From an uncultured Flavobacteriales bacterium (lineage in GTDB: Bacteria; Bacteroidota; Bacteroidia; Flavobacteriales_G; Salibacteraceae), in the NCBI GenBank assembly GCA_913062955.1, contig CAJXZP010000009.1, positions 25,088 to 89,087 of the forward strand: a DNA stretch of 64,000 nucleotides, written 5' to 3'. The notes below the pieces were generated by a model. That model had not been told where the DNA came from and made no database searches. It saw only the letters and a program-made list of their open reading frames with translations. Shown piece by piece: positions 35,084-43,332 of the stretch. The stretch's first letter is position 1, and each line of letters starts with the position of its first letter. The translations under genes were made by a program, and so were the position numbers.

Positions 35084-35091
35084 AGCAAGTT

Positions 35092-35658
35092 TTATTTAAG
35101 GATGACATCCTCAATGACTTGAGGAAAATATTGGTGCTCTAATTTATGAATTTTTGCGGCTAAATCGTCTGGTGTGTCACCTGAATTTATTTCGCACGTG
35201 TATTGCGCTATAATGGCACCATCATCATACTGGTTATTTACGTAATGAATGGTAATACCACTTTCTTTCTCTTTGGCAGCAATAACGGCCTTATGTACGT
35301 TGTCGCCATACATTCCTTTACCGCCATAATTGGGTAGTAATGCGGGATGAATATTGACAATTTTATTTGGAAATGCTTCCACCATGTTTGCCGGAACTAA
35401 CCATAAAAAACCGGCTAACACCACTAGGTCTATTTGATAATTGACCAAAATGTCCACGACATCATTGCTTTTGCTGAATTGCTGACGATTAAATTTCACC
35501 ACCGGAACATTGAATTTTTCGGCTCGTTGAATAACGCCAGCTTCCGGGTTATTGACCAATACTATTCGAACCTGAACATCTGAACTATTTTCAAAATGTT
35601 CCATGATTTTTTGTGCATTGGTTCCCGAACCGGATGCGAAAATGGCCATGTTTTTCAT
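35092..35658 (-). CDS. purN: phosphoribosylglycinamide formyltransferase
   Basis: PurN transfers the formyl group of 10-formyl-tetrahydrofolate to GAR in purine synthesis. The 188-residue product starts MKNMAIFASGSGTNAQKIMEHF, with the phosphate-binding GSGTNA loop. The catalytic block is present: VVLAGFLWLVP, NIHPALLPNYGGKGMYG with the active-site histidine, and DDGAIIAQ with the catalytic aspartate. The length is normal. A -7 box (TACTTTTG) lies 17 bp upstream of the ATG, and a 16-bp perfect palindrome lies directly behind it, so this gene has a candidate operator. marC follows by 8 bp. Confidence 0.95.
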   Translation of the reverse strand: MKNMAIFASGSGTNAQKIMEHFENSSDVQVRIVLVNNPEAGVIQRAEKFNVPVVKFNRQQFSKSNDVVDILVNYQIDLVVLAGFLWLVPANMVEAFPNKIVNIHPALLPNYGGKGMYGDNVHKAVIAAKEKESGITIHYVNNQYDDGAIIAQYTCEINSGDTPDDLAAKIHKLEHQYFPQVIEDVILK

Positions 35659-35674
35659 TCTCCAAAATTTTGGA

Positions 35675-35682
35675 CAAAAGTA
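35675..35682 (-). promoter_or_regulatory. putative -7 promoter element for purN
   Basis: On the minus strand TACTTTTG fits TAnnTTTG exactly, 16 bp before the purN ATG. The 18-bp spacer upstream leads to TTT instead of TTG. The spacer contains the palindrome at 35686-35701. Confidence 0.6.
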
Positions 35683-35685
35683 GAC

Positions 35686-35701
35686 TCTATTCCGGAATAG
35701 A
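35686..35701. promoter_or_regulatory. 16-bp perfect palindrome, candidate operator between purN promoter and a divergent promoter-like box
   Basis: TCTATTCCGGAATAGA is its own reverse complement. It sits 3 bp upstream of the purN -7 box (35675-35682, minus) and 2 bp before TATCTTAG (35704-35711, plus), a 7-of-8 match to the -7 consensus. A dimeric regulator bound here would cover both. Which regulator is unknown. Confidence 0.55.
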
Positions 35702-35740
35702 AATATCTTAGATCAGGAATAAAAATGTCTGGTTTCTGTA

Positions 35741-35927
35741 AAATATCCATCGGATATTTAAGCGTATCACCGTAGTGATAAAGCCTAATAATGAAAAAGT
35801 GATGCTTTTGCGATCATATAACATGAGTTAATAAACCACGGTCGATAGCAAAATTGCCGAAGGGAATTTAAAAGCTATCATATTTGTGATTAGCTAATAC
35901 ACCTTTCAAAAAGGGCGTCTTTTTTTA
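35741..35927 (+). ncRNA. candidate structured RNA between purN and queA (6S-like is one possibility)
   Basis: The 367-bp purN-queA interval has no ORF but is rich in self-complementary sequence. Seen directly: AAATATCC-ATC-GGATATTT (35741-35759); TATCAC-CGTA-GTGATA (35765-35780); TAAC-ATGA-GTTA (35819-35830); GATAGC (35844-35849) pairing with GCTATC (35874-35879) and enclosing AAATT/AATTT. GATGCTTTT (35801-35809) can pair, with three G-U pairs, with AAGGGCGTC (35911-35919), which is followed by seven T residues, so a long rod with a central bulge and a U tail is possible. A local terminator hairpin CCTTT/AAGGG competes with it. ATCAC at 35766-35770 can also pair with GTGAT at 35799-35803, allowing a switch. 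6S RNA genes of several phyla lie next to purine genes, which motivates the 6S idea; strand and boundaries are inferred. Confidence 0.4.
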
Positions 35928-36025
35928 TTTCGTTTTTTGGAGAGTCAAAAAATGAAAAAAGTAAAAGGGTCTGGATGATTTTAAATTTCAGAGTAAGTCT
36001 TCAAATCCTTGGTGTCAAATGAATT

Positions 36026-37237
36026 CTAAAATCTCAAATAATTGGAATCCCCATAACTCAAGAAACGAAAGTTATTTTCTAATGCGTAATCGTACACATT
36101 TTTCCATTCCTTACCAATCAAAGCAGCTACTAATAATAACAAAGTACTTCCCGGTTGATGAAAATTAGTAATCAATGCCCCACATACTTTAGGACTATAA
36201 CCCGGGGCAATGATTAAACGCGACTTGGCCATAAATCGGGTTTTGTCCTGGGAGTTCAAAAAATCAACCAATCCCAGAAACGCTTCTTTTTTAGAATACG
36301 ATTGAGGTAAATCATAGGCATCCCACATCATAAGTTCCTTCATGGATGAGGTGTCTTTGTGAGTCAGCCATTTTACGCCAAACCAGTACAAAGTTTCTAA
36401 AGTACGCATAGAGGTGGTACCTACCGGTGTAATGCGTTTGTCACAATGGGCTAGTTCCAATAAAGTATCCATATCGGCATCTATCCATTCGGCATGCATA
36501 GGATGCTCTTTCATAGTATCCGAAGATACCGGTTTGAAAGTTCCTGCCCCTACATGTAAGGTGATTTGAGAAGAGTGAATTCCCTTATCAGCTAATTGTG
36601 AAACGACCTCGTTGGTAAAATGCAATCCTGCCGTTGGGGCAGCTACAGATCCTTCTTCTTTTGCAAATACAGTTTGATAGCGTTCTTTATCCGAATCGGT
36701 CAACTCTCTTTTAATGTATGGAGGGAGGGGAATTCTACCCACGTTTTCTAATACTTCCGAAAACGTAAGGTCTTCGGCTATCCATGAAAACGTAATGAGA
36801 AACTCTCCTTCTAATCGTTCGGTTAAAAAGGCTCGTAATTCAAATCCATTGGAATCAGAAATACATAGGTATTCTTCTTTCCATTTTTTAGCACCACCAA
36901 CCAGACAAATCCATTGCGATGTTTTTTGAGCCGACATCGCCATACTTAAGTCCACACCTTCGCCATGGGGTTCTAAGCAGAATATCTCAATATCACGCCC
37001 ATTGCGGTTTTGAAAAATGATACGGGCTTGTACTACCTTGGTATTGTTGAATACCAAATGCGAATTTGGATCCATGGTTTCAGGGAGCTGATCAAAAATA
37101 GTTTCACTAATGTTTCCTTGGTTATATACCAATAACTTAGACTCACTCCGATGGGTAGCCGGTTTTACCGCTATTTTTTCGGTGGGTAAATCGTAGGTGA
37201 AATCACGAATAGAAAGATTTTGAACTTGACTCTTCAT
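36026..37237 (-). CDS. queA: tRNA ribosyltransferase-isomerase (long QueA-type)
   Basis: QueA moves the ribosyl part of S-adenosylmethionine onto preQ1 at tRNA wobble position 34, giving epoxyqueuosine. The 403-residue product has the family start IRDFTYDLPTEKIAVKP, HLVFNNTKVVQARI, SVAAPTAGLHFT, ITLHVGAGTFKPV and ITNFHQPGSTLLLLVAALIG. It is about 50 residues longer than the common 340-360-residue form, mainly through an insert between TTSMRTLE and the SRLIIAPGY strand; the end reads LSYGDSNYLRF instead of the usual GDAMLI-type tail. It may be the second, longer QueA-like form seen in Bacteroidota. A perfect promoter lies 4 bp before its ATG. Confidence 0.86.
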   Translation of the reverse strand: MKSQVQNLSIRDFTYDLPTEKIAVKPATHRSESKLLVYNQGNISETIFDQLPETMDPNSHLVFNNTKVVQARIIFQNRNGRDIEIFCLEPHGEGVDLSMAMSAQKTSQWICLVGGAKKWKEEYLCISDSNGFELRAFLTERLEGEFLITFSWIAEDLTFSEVLENVGRIPLPPYIKRELTDSDKERYQTVFAKEEGSVAAPTAGLHFTNEVVSQLADKGIHSSQITLHVGAGTFKPVSSDTMKEHPMHAEWIDADMDTLLELAHCDKRITPVGTTSMRTLETLYWFGVKWLTHKDTSSMKELMMWDAYDLPQSYSKKEAFLGLVDFLNSQDKTRFMAKSRLIIAPGYSPKVCGALITNFHQPGSTLLLLVAALIGKEWKNVYDYALENNFRFLSYGDSNYLRF

Positions 37238-37241
37238 TCCG

Positions 37242-37271
37242 CAAAAGTAGAATTAGAGATCGTTTCCGCAA
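37242..37271 (-). promoter_or_regulatory. consensus Bacteroidota promoter abutting the queA start codon
   Basis: On the minus strand TTG (37271-37269), a 19-bp spacer and TACTTTTG (37249-37242) match the TTG-N19-TAnnTTTG consensus exactly. Only CGGA separates the -7 box from ATG, so transcription should begin at or within a base or two of the start codon. Confidence 0.75.
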
Positions 37272-37279
37272 GAAAATAA

Positions 37280-38710
37280 TCACAAAAGCGACTCCAGATA
37301 TTCCAGGGTAGTCTCTTCGTTAAGTCGGTATCTATTGGTGAGGATGAATCCGTTTTTGTCAATAAGCACACTATGTGGCAATGGACCTATGTCAAATGCC
37401 TCCTGAATGGCCTTCGTTTGTTTCGGATTGGCAAACAAATTAATGGTTTGTAAATCGTAAATATCTATTAAGGCCGTAAACTGACTCCACTCCGATTCTA
37501 TACAGAGGTTTATGATTTTTACGGGCTGATCTTTAAAATGGGCGACCAATTGATTTTCAAAATCAAACTTTTCAATACAGGGTTTACAAAAAGATGCCCA
37601 AAAGTTAATCAGCACAATACTATCCTTAAATGGGTTGGATTGAAATACCGAACTATCTGGGGTTGTGGCTGTAAAAGTGGGACAAACAGATTTAGGTGGA
37701 AGTTTTTCCTCTTTTGCAAATTGTTCCAATACCACATTCCTCATTTCTGTGTTTTCAATAAGAGTAAACCATTCCTCTTTGATGCTTTTGGGTAAAGCTT
37801 GTACTCTGAAAGACAGGTATGTACTTAATGCGAGATCAGAAATATTGGGGTTTAAGTGGGTATCCATGTATTCCAAAAAATGGTCCGTATTACGAGAAGT
37901 ATTGTTCTGAATGGTGGTATCGTTCATAGGATAAAACGACTGTTGATGATATTCTCGAAGTAAATGAGTAAAATGATTAAATCCCATCAGTTTTTCGTTT
38001 TCAATGGGAATCCCTTTCATTATTTGAGTAACAAAATCAGTAGGTATGCTATCCTGGATATTAAGCAACCTTTTTCTGTAAAGAAGAGAATTGAGTTTGA
38101 ATTGTGCGCCTAGTATTTTGAGACGGTCTGACTCTAGTTTAATATACCATTTGGGTAATTGGTTGGGGTCCGAAATTAGTTTCTCGGTTGCACTTTTTAT
38201 TACGGCATCATTCTTATCCATAAGGTCTGAATAGGAGTAATGCTCTCTTTGGGTCAAATTAATCAAGTTCATACTCGTTTCAAAATTTCTATAATAGTTG
38301 CCACCCATACGTTTCGAATAATTATTAATGGAGTCAAAATCACCTAAAAAGTAAGAAGAATCAGTCTCTTTGTAAAAAGTAATCGAGGCATTTGGTGCCG
38401 AAAAAACTTTATAACTACTGTCATTAAAGTCAAATTCATAATAATAAAATCCTTGTGATTTTAGTTGGGTCTGAAAGGAATCATTAGGCGCAATTTTGGT
38501 CTCAAATTCTTCATGGTCTCCCGGCAAGCGGTACCAATTATTTAGATAAAAATTTAAGGTGTCTTTAGTGAGGTTTACTAGGGTAAACTCACTCTGACCA
38601 TGGACATCAAAAGTGGTGTCTTTAAATTTTTCTTCCTCGGTTATTGGAGGAGTACTACACGCTGAAAACAAGAAGGTTGAAATAATCGCAAGGATGAAAG
38701 GTTTAAACAT
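37280..38710 (-). CDS. TlpA-like thioredoxin-domain lipoprotein
   Basis: TlpA/ResA-type proteins act in periplasmic disulphide reduction. The track start (38773) precedes a better ATG at 38710, giving MFKPFILAIISTFLFSACSTPP with a lipoprotein cleavage site before Cys, and 476 residues. The first 330 residues have no domain I recognise, apart from resembling the DUF4369-like regions in Bacteroidota TlpA proteins. The C-terminal thioredoxin fold contains the redox motif FWASFCKPCIEKFDFE and the cis-proline region IGPLPHSVLIDKNG. It should be anchored in a membrane facing the periplasm. It starts 181 bp from the tandem lipoprotein pair and shares no visible operon with queA. Confidence 0.85.
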   Translation of the reverse strand: MFKPFILAIISTFLFSACSTPPITEEEKFKDTTFDVHGQSEFTLVNLTKDTLNFYLNNWYRLPGDHEEFETKIAPNDSFQTQLKSQGFYYYEFDFNDSSYKVFSAPNASITFYKETDSSYFLGDFDSINNYSKRMGGNYYRNFETSMNLINLTQREHYSYSDLMDKNDAVIKSATEKLISDPNQLPKWYIKLESDRLKILGAQFKLNSLLYRKRLLNIQDSIPTDFVTQIMKGIPIENEKLMGFNHFTHLLREYHQQSFYPMNDTTIQNNTSRNTDHFLEYMDTHLNPNISDLALSTYLSFRVQALPKSIKEEWFTLIENTEMRNVVLEQFAKEEKLPPKSVCPTFTATTPDSSVFQSNPFKDSIVLINFWASFCKPCIEKFDFENQLVAHFKDQPVKIINLCIESEWSQFTALIDIYDLQTINLFANPKQTKAIQEAFDIGPLPHSVLIDKNGFILTNRYRLNEETTLEYLESLL

Positions 38711-38883
38711 AAACAGTAAGTATTGGTTTATTAGGGGTCCATTAGGGAAGACCAGTTCAATACTACAAACCAAAAATCATTTGGTAGAAGTATTTCTTTA
38801 TTTTTTAATACTGTTTAACGAATGCTTGTCTTTTTAGTACAATCGCTGCATTTTTCTTATTAAGAAAACTCAATTTATGTAGC

Positions 38884-38931
38884 ATTAATCATTAGGGTAT
38901 ATGGTAATAAGTGGTGTCTGGGTAGGTGCAA
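38884..38931. repeat. 48-bp repeat copy 1 (end of lipoprotein paralogue A)
   Basis: This 48-bp segment is identical, except for one base, to 39643-39690. It covers the final 13 or so codons of the gene plus the bases after its stop. The matching extends past the coding end, as expected for a recent tandem duplication or gene conversion. Confidence 0.85.
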
Positions 38932-39632
38932 GTTGTAACAATAGATTTAATAGTATGGAGTTTTATATATTCATTAGAAGTGTTTTGCACAAAAGAATTT
39001 TGATAAATAGCTTTTTTCACACCCCAAATTCTAGATAATTCTTTTTTCACAGAAGAAACTCTAATATTAGATCCATTGGAAGAATAATCATATAAATATT
39101 CGTTAGGTATCGGATATATTGTGGAATAATGATTTATCCCGAATCCAATGTATAGGGTATCCCAAATATCGAAACTTCCAGGATCAATGGATATTTTTAT
39201 TAGCGATTTTTTAGTATACACCCCATAATAATCTCCCAAATCATATACGGCCCCATCTTCATAAATATTTACAGAGTCAGGAATTGTAAAATTTCCCCAG
39301 GTGGTTACATAATTGGCATCAATAGTATGTTTTAAATGAATGTTCCCACTTCGATTGGATGGAATGTTTGGCAAAATAAAAGATCCCTTCTCATCCGTGC
39401 TTACGGTACCTAATACTGTTTTTTTTTGGCCTAAACCATTTCCAGGGATGTAAAAAGTTAAACTGTAATTTTTGTAAGGTTCACCGCTACAGTCTTTAAG
39501 CATCCGGCCTGTTAAACTATAGGTGCTATCCGTAGTAAATAGGTTGCAACTATTAAGAGAGAGAATGAAAATGGCAAATACCATTACTAAAGCAGTAGTG
39601 ACCATTCTATTTGTTTTAATAAAACAATTCAT
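38892..39632 (-). CDS. putative lipoprotein, tandem paralogue A
   Basis: The 246-residue product has a hydrophobic N-terminus ending in FILSLNSCNLF, which suggests a lipoprotein signal. The rest starts with a carboxypeptidase-regulatory-like (peptidase-associated, Greek-key) pattern: SLTGRMLKDCSGEPYKNYSL followed by GTVSTDEKGSFILPNI. The final residues are CTYPDTTYYHIP. It has no T9SS domain and I cannot assign a function. The next gene upstream (39651-40376) is a clear paralogue with the same order of motifs and the same C-terminus, including at DNA level. The two are 18 bp apart and follow the T9SS lipase-like gene on the same strand, so they probably form one transcript. Confidence 0.8.
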   Translation of the reverse strand: MNCFIKTNRMVTTALVMVFAIFILSLNSCNLFTTDSTYSLTGRMLKDCSGEPYKNYSLTFYIPGNGLGQKKTVLGTVSTDEKGSFILPNIPSNRSGNIHLKHTIDANYVTTWGNFTIPDSVNIYEDGAVYDLGDYYGVYTKKSLIKISIDPGSFDIWDTLYIGFGINHYSTIYPIPNEYLYDYSSNGSNIRVSSVKKELSRIWGVKKAIYQNSFVQNTSNEYIKLHTIKSIVTTCTYPDTTYYHIP

Positions 39633-39642
39633 AATTCGTGTT

Positions 39643-39690
39643 ATTAATCATTAGGGTATATGGTAATAAGTGGTGTCTGGGTAAGTGCAA
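39643..39690. repeat. 48-bp repeat copy 2 (end of lipoprotein paralogue B)
   Basis: Second copy of the 48-bp sequence at 38884-38931 with one mismatch (GTAAGTGC against GTAGGTGC). An 11-bp part, ATTAATCATTA, recurs a third time at the end of the lipase-like gene near 40393, so the three gene ends share ancestry. Confidence 0.85.
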
Positions 39691-40376
39691 ACCGATTGTT
39701 TTGCTATAATAGTATAATCCTTGAATTCAATTCCTGAGAAAGGAGTATGTAAACTGTCCCAAAAGGATTTACCCACACCCCAGTTAATGTGAATCTCTGG
39801 TTTTATACTTTCGGCTCTAAAATAAGACGAATTAGAACTATGTAGATAAACATGTTTTTGTGGAATAGGGAATTCAGCTTGGTACGATGATAGATCAAAA
39901 CCTATGTATAGGGTATCCATAGATCTATAATGACTAGAGTTAATATTTAATACAGCCAGAGTATTTACCGTGGCATTCTTATAAAAATCTCCCAATTCAA
40001 AAACTTTTAAGTCTTCGTTAAGACCGGGAACAACAGGAAAATGTGCCCAAGTAGTCACATAGTTATCATCAATAATATGTTTCATATACACATCGGCACA
40101 GTCTTCTCGAGCAATATTAGAGAAGGTAAAGTACCCATTTGGATCTGTGGTGGTGGTGGCTAACGTTTTCGATCCATTGAATGTTGTAAGACCATATATT
40201 TCTAGACTATAATTTGCCAAAGGGTCCTGATTACAGTTTTTTAAAATCCGACCTTTTATTTCATAGGAATTTTCTGTATTTGTTTTTTTACAACTAGAAA
40301 AAGTAATTAAATATCCAAGTAATCCAATTAGAATAGCCGGGATAACTAATGTCTTCTTAAAAATTAAATTATTCAT
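39651..40376 (-). CDS. putative lipoprotein, tandem paralogue B
   Basis: The 241-residue product has a lipoprotein-type signal (LIGLLGYLITFSSCKKTN) and then the same plan as its neighbour: YEIKGRILKNCNQDPLANYSL, TTTDPNGYFTFSNI, VTTWAHFPV, MDTLYIGFD and the terminal CTYPDTTYYHIP. The N-terminal half resembles carboxypeptidase-regulatory-like beta domains. Function is unknown. The paralogues differ over most of their length but are near identical at the extreme C-terminus, which argues for selection on or conversion of that end. It begins 10 bp after the lipase-like gene stop. Confidence 0.8.
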   Translation of the reverse strand: MNNLIFKKTLVIPAILIGLLGYLITFSSCKKTNTENSYEIKGRILKNCNQDPLANYSLEIYGLTTFNGSKTLATTTTDPNGYFTFSNIAREDCADVYMKHIIDDNYVTTWAHFPVVPGLNEDLKVFELGDFYKNATVNTLAVLNINSSHYRSMDTLYIGFDLSSYQAEFPIPQKHVYLHSSNSSYFRAESIKPEIHINWGVGKSFWDSLHTPFSGIEFKDYTIIAKQSVCTYPDTTYYHIP

Positions 40377-40386
40377 ATCGAGCGTA

Positions 40387-43332
40387 TTATTTATTAATCA
40401 TTAATGGCGAACGGTAGGTTTCTGTTCCGTTGCTTACCGTTATTAGATACATACCTGTTGGCCAGTTTAGATCATTTGCATTTACTGCGTAATAGCATTT
40501 TTGTGTATGGTCAATAAATGAAGGGATCCATACGGCTATTTGCCGGCCTAACAAATCAGTTACGGTAATGGTAACCTTTGTATTGCTTTGCATTTGATAG
40601 GTGATAGTGAGTTGGTTGGCAGTAGGATTAGGATATAGATATAAGCTTCCTGTTTTTGTTTGGCGTAGGGTGTTTTTTTGCGATTCTTTCTTGTAGTCAT
40701 AATTAATGCAACAAATACTCATGGCCCCTTGCTGCCAACTGTAGGATCCTATTGGGGGTTGCGACCCGTTTACAAACAAGGTGTTATTACTCCGTAATTG
40801 GCCCGGATAGGTAAATTGTACCGATCGCTTTTTGGAGAGGATAATTGCGCCTTCAAAAGTGTCGTAGTTATTTGGAAATAATTCAATATTAAATCTATCT
40901 TGCCCAATTACCCCATCATAATTATAATAGATATTTCGATGATTAATAAAAATAGCGCGTTCGGCTTCAATTGGTTTTTCATAATTGGCATTTAGGTTTT
41001 CTACCCATAGGGTATCATCCCCAATTTCTCGGTTGATGGGGTAGCTATAAATAGGATCTCCATTGGGAAGGGTGAGGCAGGTTTCACAAATTTCTAGTTT
41101 TTCATTTCCGCTTACATAAGGGTGATGTCTATTAATTTCAGTGGGGTTTGTAAAAACCACATCAAATGGAGTCCGTGACATTATATCACCTACATCCACC
41201 GGGTTAGACAATATTGGATGGTCTAGTGGTGCACCTTGCTTTTGGTAATCAAAGGCAGAGGCAGTTGGAATAAACGTAAACCCAAAACCATCGGTGTAGG
41301 CGTTTAAATCAAAATTTAATCCTGTGCCTAAAAATTGAGGGCCTAAAAAAGCATGGACTTGCAAATTTCCATTTCCTTGGGTAGCACTAAACTCAAATAA
41401 ACTTAAGGCATTAAAGTTGTTAAAGCTAGATGGTTTCGAAACCTGTCCACTATTGATCATGTAACTTCCAGGCATGACACACAGGGGTTGACTGTTAGAT
41501 ATTGCTTTCTGTATATGAGCAACATAGGAAGTATGCCATTTTAGCTTTGCACCAAACCAAAACAAATCAATTTTCCAATGGGTAATCCCAGCCCGGGCTT
41601 TAAAAACCTCCCCGGTACCTAATGGGTTAGAACGTAAAACCATTTCATACTTGGCCCCTACAATTCTAATTCCAAGGATTCGAAGTCGTAATTCTGCGTT
41701 TAAATCTAAAAATTTATCATTTGGCATTCTCGGGCTCGAATCCCAAGATCTATTTTGATGCGTACCAAGCCAAGAACCATTACTTATAGCAGCCAGCTTA
41801 CAGGACTTAGGGTAATTGCCTAGGGTGGCTAATTCAGTATCAAATTTAGTTTTGTTTGTATGTTCTCCTACCGGAGAAGTACTAATGGGTAATAGCCAGT
41901 AAAGGTCGCTATCAATGTGGTAGGTTAACATTTGAGACGCAGATCCATTTAAAAGTAAAAAATATTTAGCGAGCATAGCCGTTGCATAGGGGGAGATAGA
42001 AAGAACCGTTGCCACGGATGCGTATCTATACAGGTATTGATAAGCCATCGGAATATTTGCGCCTTGATGGGGGGTGTCGGCTGCTAATAAAAGGCGTGTG
42101 TTATGTGCGACCCCTTTGGTATAACATGAAGAAAAATAATTGGGTTGTTCCATGGTGGTTAGGGCGTATCTGGCCACCAGGCCTCCCATGCTATGTGCGA
42201 TCATTACAAAGGGAGGTTTGTGTTCCACTATATCCGTTCCTGTGTTAGGTAAACATTTTAAATATTCTATTAGTTGAATTACATAATTGGCATTTTTTTG
42301 AATATCGCGATGCGAATTCTTCCAATCTACCACAAGGAAGGTATATCCGAAATTTTTGAGCTGAGTAATGTTATTATCCACCAATTTATCTTGGTAAATT
42401 TCAGGGATATTATAATTATCTAGTGGATCAAATCCAGATAAGTAAATAACATATTTTTTCTCTGTATTTACATTGCACGATAAATCAGGGCTATAAACTC
42501 CAACAGTTAAACCGGGTACATACCAAATTTCGTTCGGGGAGGTTAGGGTCTTATCACTACTAATATAGATGGCGGAAACAGAATATTGGGTGAGGATACC
42601 CATTTCAAAAATGGCGTATTTAAGAAGTTTGACCCCTTTACCTGCATACTGTGCTTGGTAATGTTGTACCTGAATATCGTTAAATACCTGCCAACCGGAT
42701 CCATCTCCAAAGTCTATTTTGAATTCTGTTTCTGAATGCGTGTAATCTTTTGATGCGTCCTTAAAAATCCAATTCGGATTTATTTCAAAAACAGGATTTG
42801 TAAAGGGGTATGTTTTTCGTAATGCGGCTCCAGAAAAAGTGGTTTGAATGGTATAAGGATTTGGTGCTCCCGCTTTATCAAATAATACCTCGTTTAGGGT
42901 GTCAAAATCAAAATAAATATTTGAGTTTAAGGCCCCCGGTTTTAATAGATTGAAATCCCAATCCATTACTCCAATTGGAATAGTGTCACTCTGAAACCTA
43001 GCATAAACCAAATTAAATACGCTATCTGCATTAATATATAATGAGGTGTCATAGGCCATAAAGTACATTTCCTGATATAAGCCATACCAGTTCTCAACGT
43101 TATTCGTATCGGTAACGTAATTGTTGAAATACAAACTATCTACATAATGGGCACTTAAATCATAAAAGAAATGGACGTTTGGGTTGGGGTTTGTCAGATG
43201 TTGAAAGAGATGACGCAACTCTGTATTAGCCAATTGCATGGCCGTTTGTTGCGCTTGGATTTTGAATAATGCAAAAAACATTAGAATGAGTAGAGCGAAA
43301 TACTTCGATGTTTGGGTGTTTGTATGTTTCAT
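40387..43332 (-). CDS. secreted alpha/beta-hydrolase (lipase-like) with T9SS sorting domain
   Basis: The 981-residue protein has a signal peptide (YFALLILMFFALFKIQAQ). A central alpha/beta-hydrolase region contains the nucleophile elbow MIAHSMGGLVARYAL (Ser about 381) preceded by FGYTFLVVDWKNS, as in lipases and PGAP1-like esterases; a candidate Asp/His pair follows but I could not fix it. The final 80 residues are a T9SS type A domain (LYPNPTANQLTITY, VTDLLGRQIAVW, GMYLITVSNGTE). It is expected outside the cell. Upstream there is TTG-N20-TATATTTA (43398 to 43368), a probable promoter, and an unusually clear GGAGG 11 bp before ATG. The two lipoprotein paralogues follow it. Confidence 0.82.
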   Translation of the reverse strand: MKHTNTQTSKYFALLILMFFALFKIQAQQTAMQLANTELRHLFQHLTNPNPNVHFFYDLSAHYVDSLYFNNYVTDTNNVENWYGLYQEMYFMAYDTSLYINADSVFNLVYARFQSDTIPIGVMDWDFNLLKPGALNSNIYFDFDTLNEVLFDKAGAPNPYTIQTTFSGAALRKTYPFTNPVFEINPNWIFKDASKDYTHSETEFKIDFGDGSGWQVFNDIQVQHYQAQYAGKGVKLLKYAIFEMGILTQYSVSAIYISSDKTLTSPNEIWYVPGLTVGVYSPDLSCNVNTEKKYVIYLSGFDPLDNYNIPEIYQDKLVDNNITQLKNFGYTFLVVDWKNSHRDIQKNANYVIQLIEYLKCLPNTGTDIVEHKPPFVMIAHSMGGLVARYALTTMEQPNYFSSCYTKGVAHNTRLLLAADTPHQGANIPMAYQYLYRYASVATVLSISPYATAMLAKYFLLLNGSASQMLTYHIDSDLYWLLPISTSPVGEHTNKTKFDTELATLGNYPKSCKLAAISNGSWLGTHQNRSWDSSPRMPNDKFLDLNAELRLRILGIRIVGAKYEMVLRSNPLGTGEVFKARAGITHWKIDLFWFGAKLKWHTSYVAHIQKAISNSQPLCVMPGSYMINSGQVSKPSSFNNFNALSLFEFSATQGNGNLQVHAFLGPQFLGTGLNFDLNAYTDGFGFTFIPTASAFDYQKQGAPLDHPILSNPVDVGDIMSRTPFDVVFTNPTEINRHHPYVSGNEKLEICETCLTLPNGDPIYSYPINREIGDDTLWVENLNANYEKPIEAERAIFINHRNIYYNYDGVIGQDRFNIELFPNNYDTFEGAIILSKKRSVQFTYPGQLRSNNTLFVNGSQPPIGSYSWQQGAMSICCINYDYKKESQKNTLRQTKTGSLYLYPNPTANQLTITYQMQSNTKVTITVTDLLGRQIAVWIPSFIDHTQKCYYAVNANDLNWPTGMYLITVSNGTETYRSPLMINK

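Noticed and set aside
35741-36025. preQ1 riboswitch for queA
   Set aside because: The interval lies downstream of queA, not upstream, so it cannot be its leader. I also do not see the preQ1 aptamer signature.
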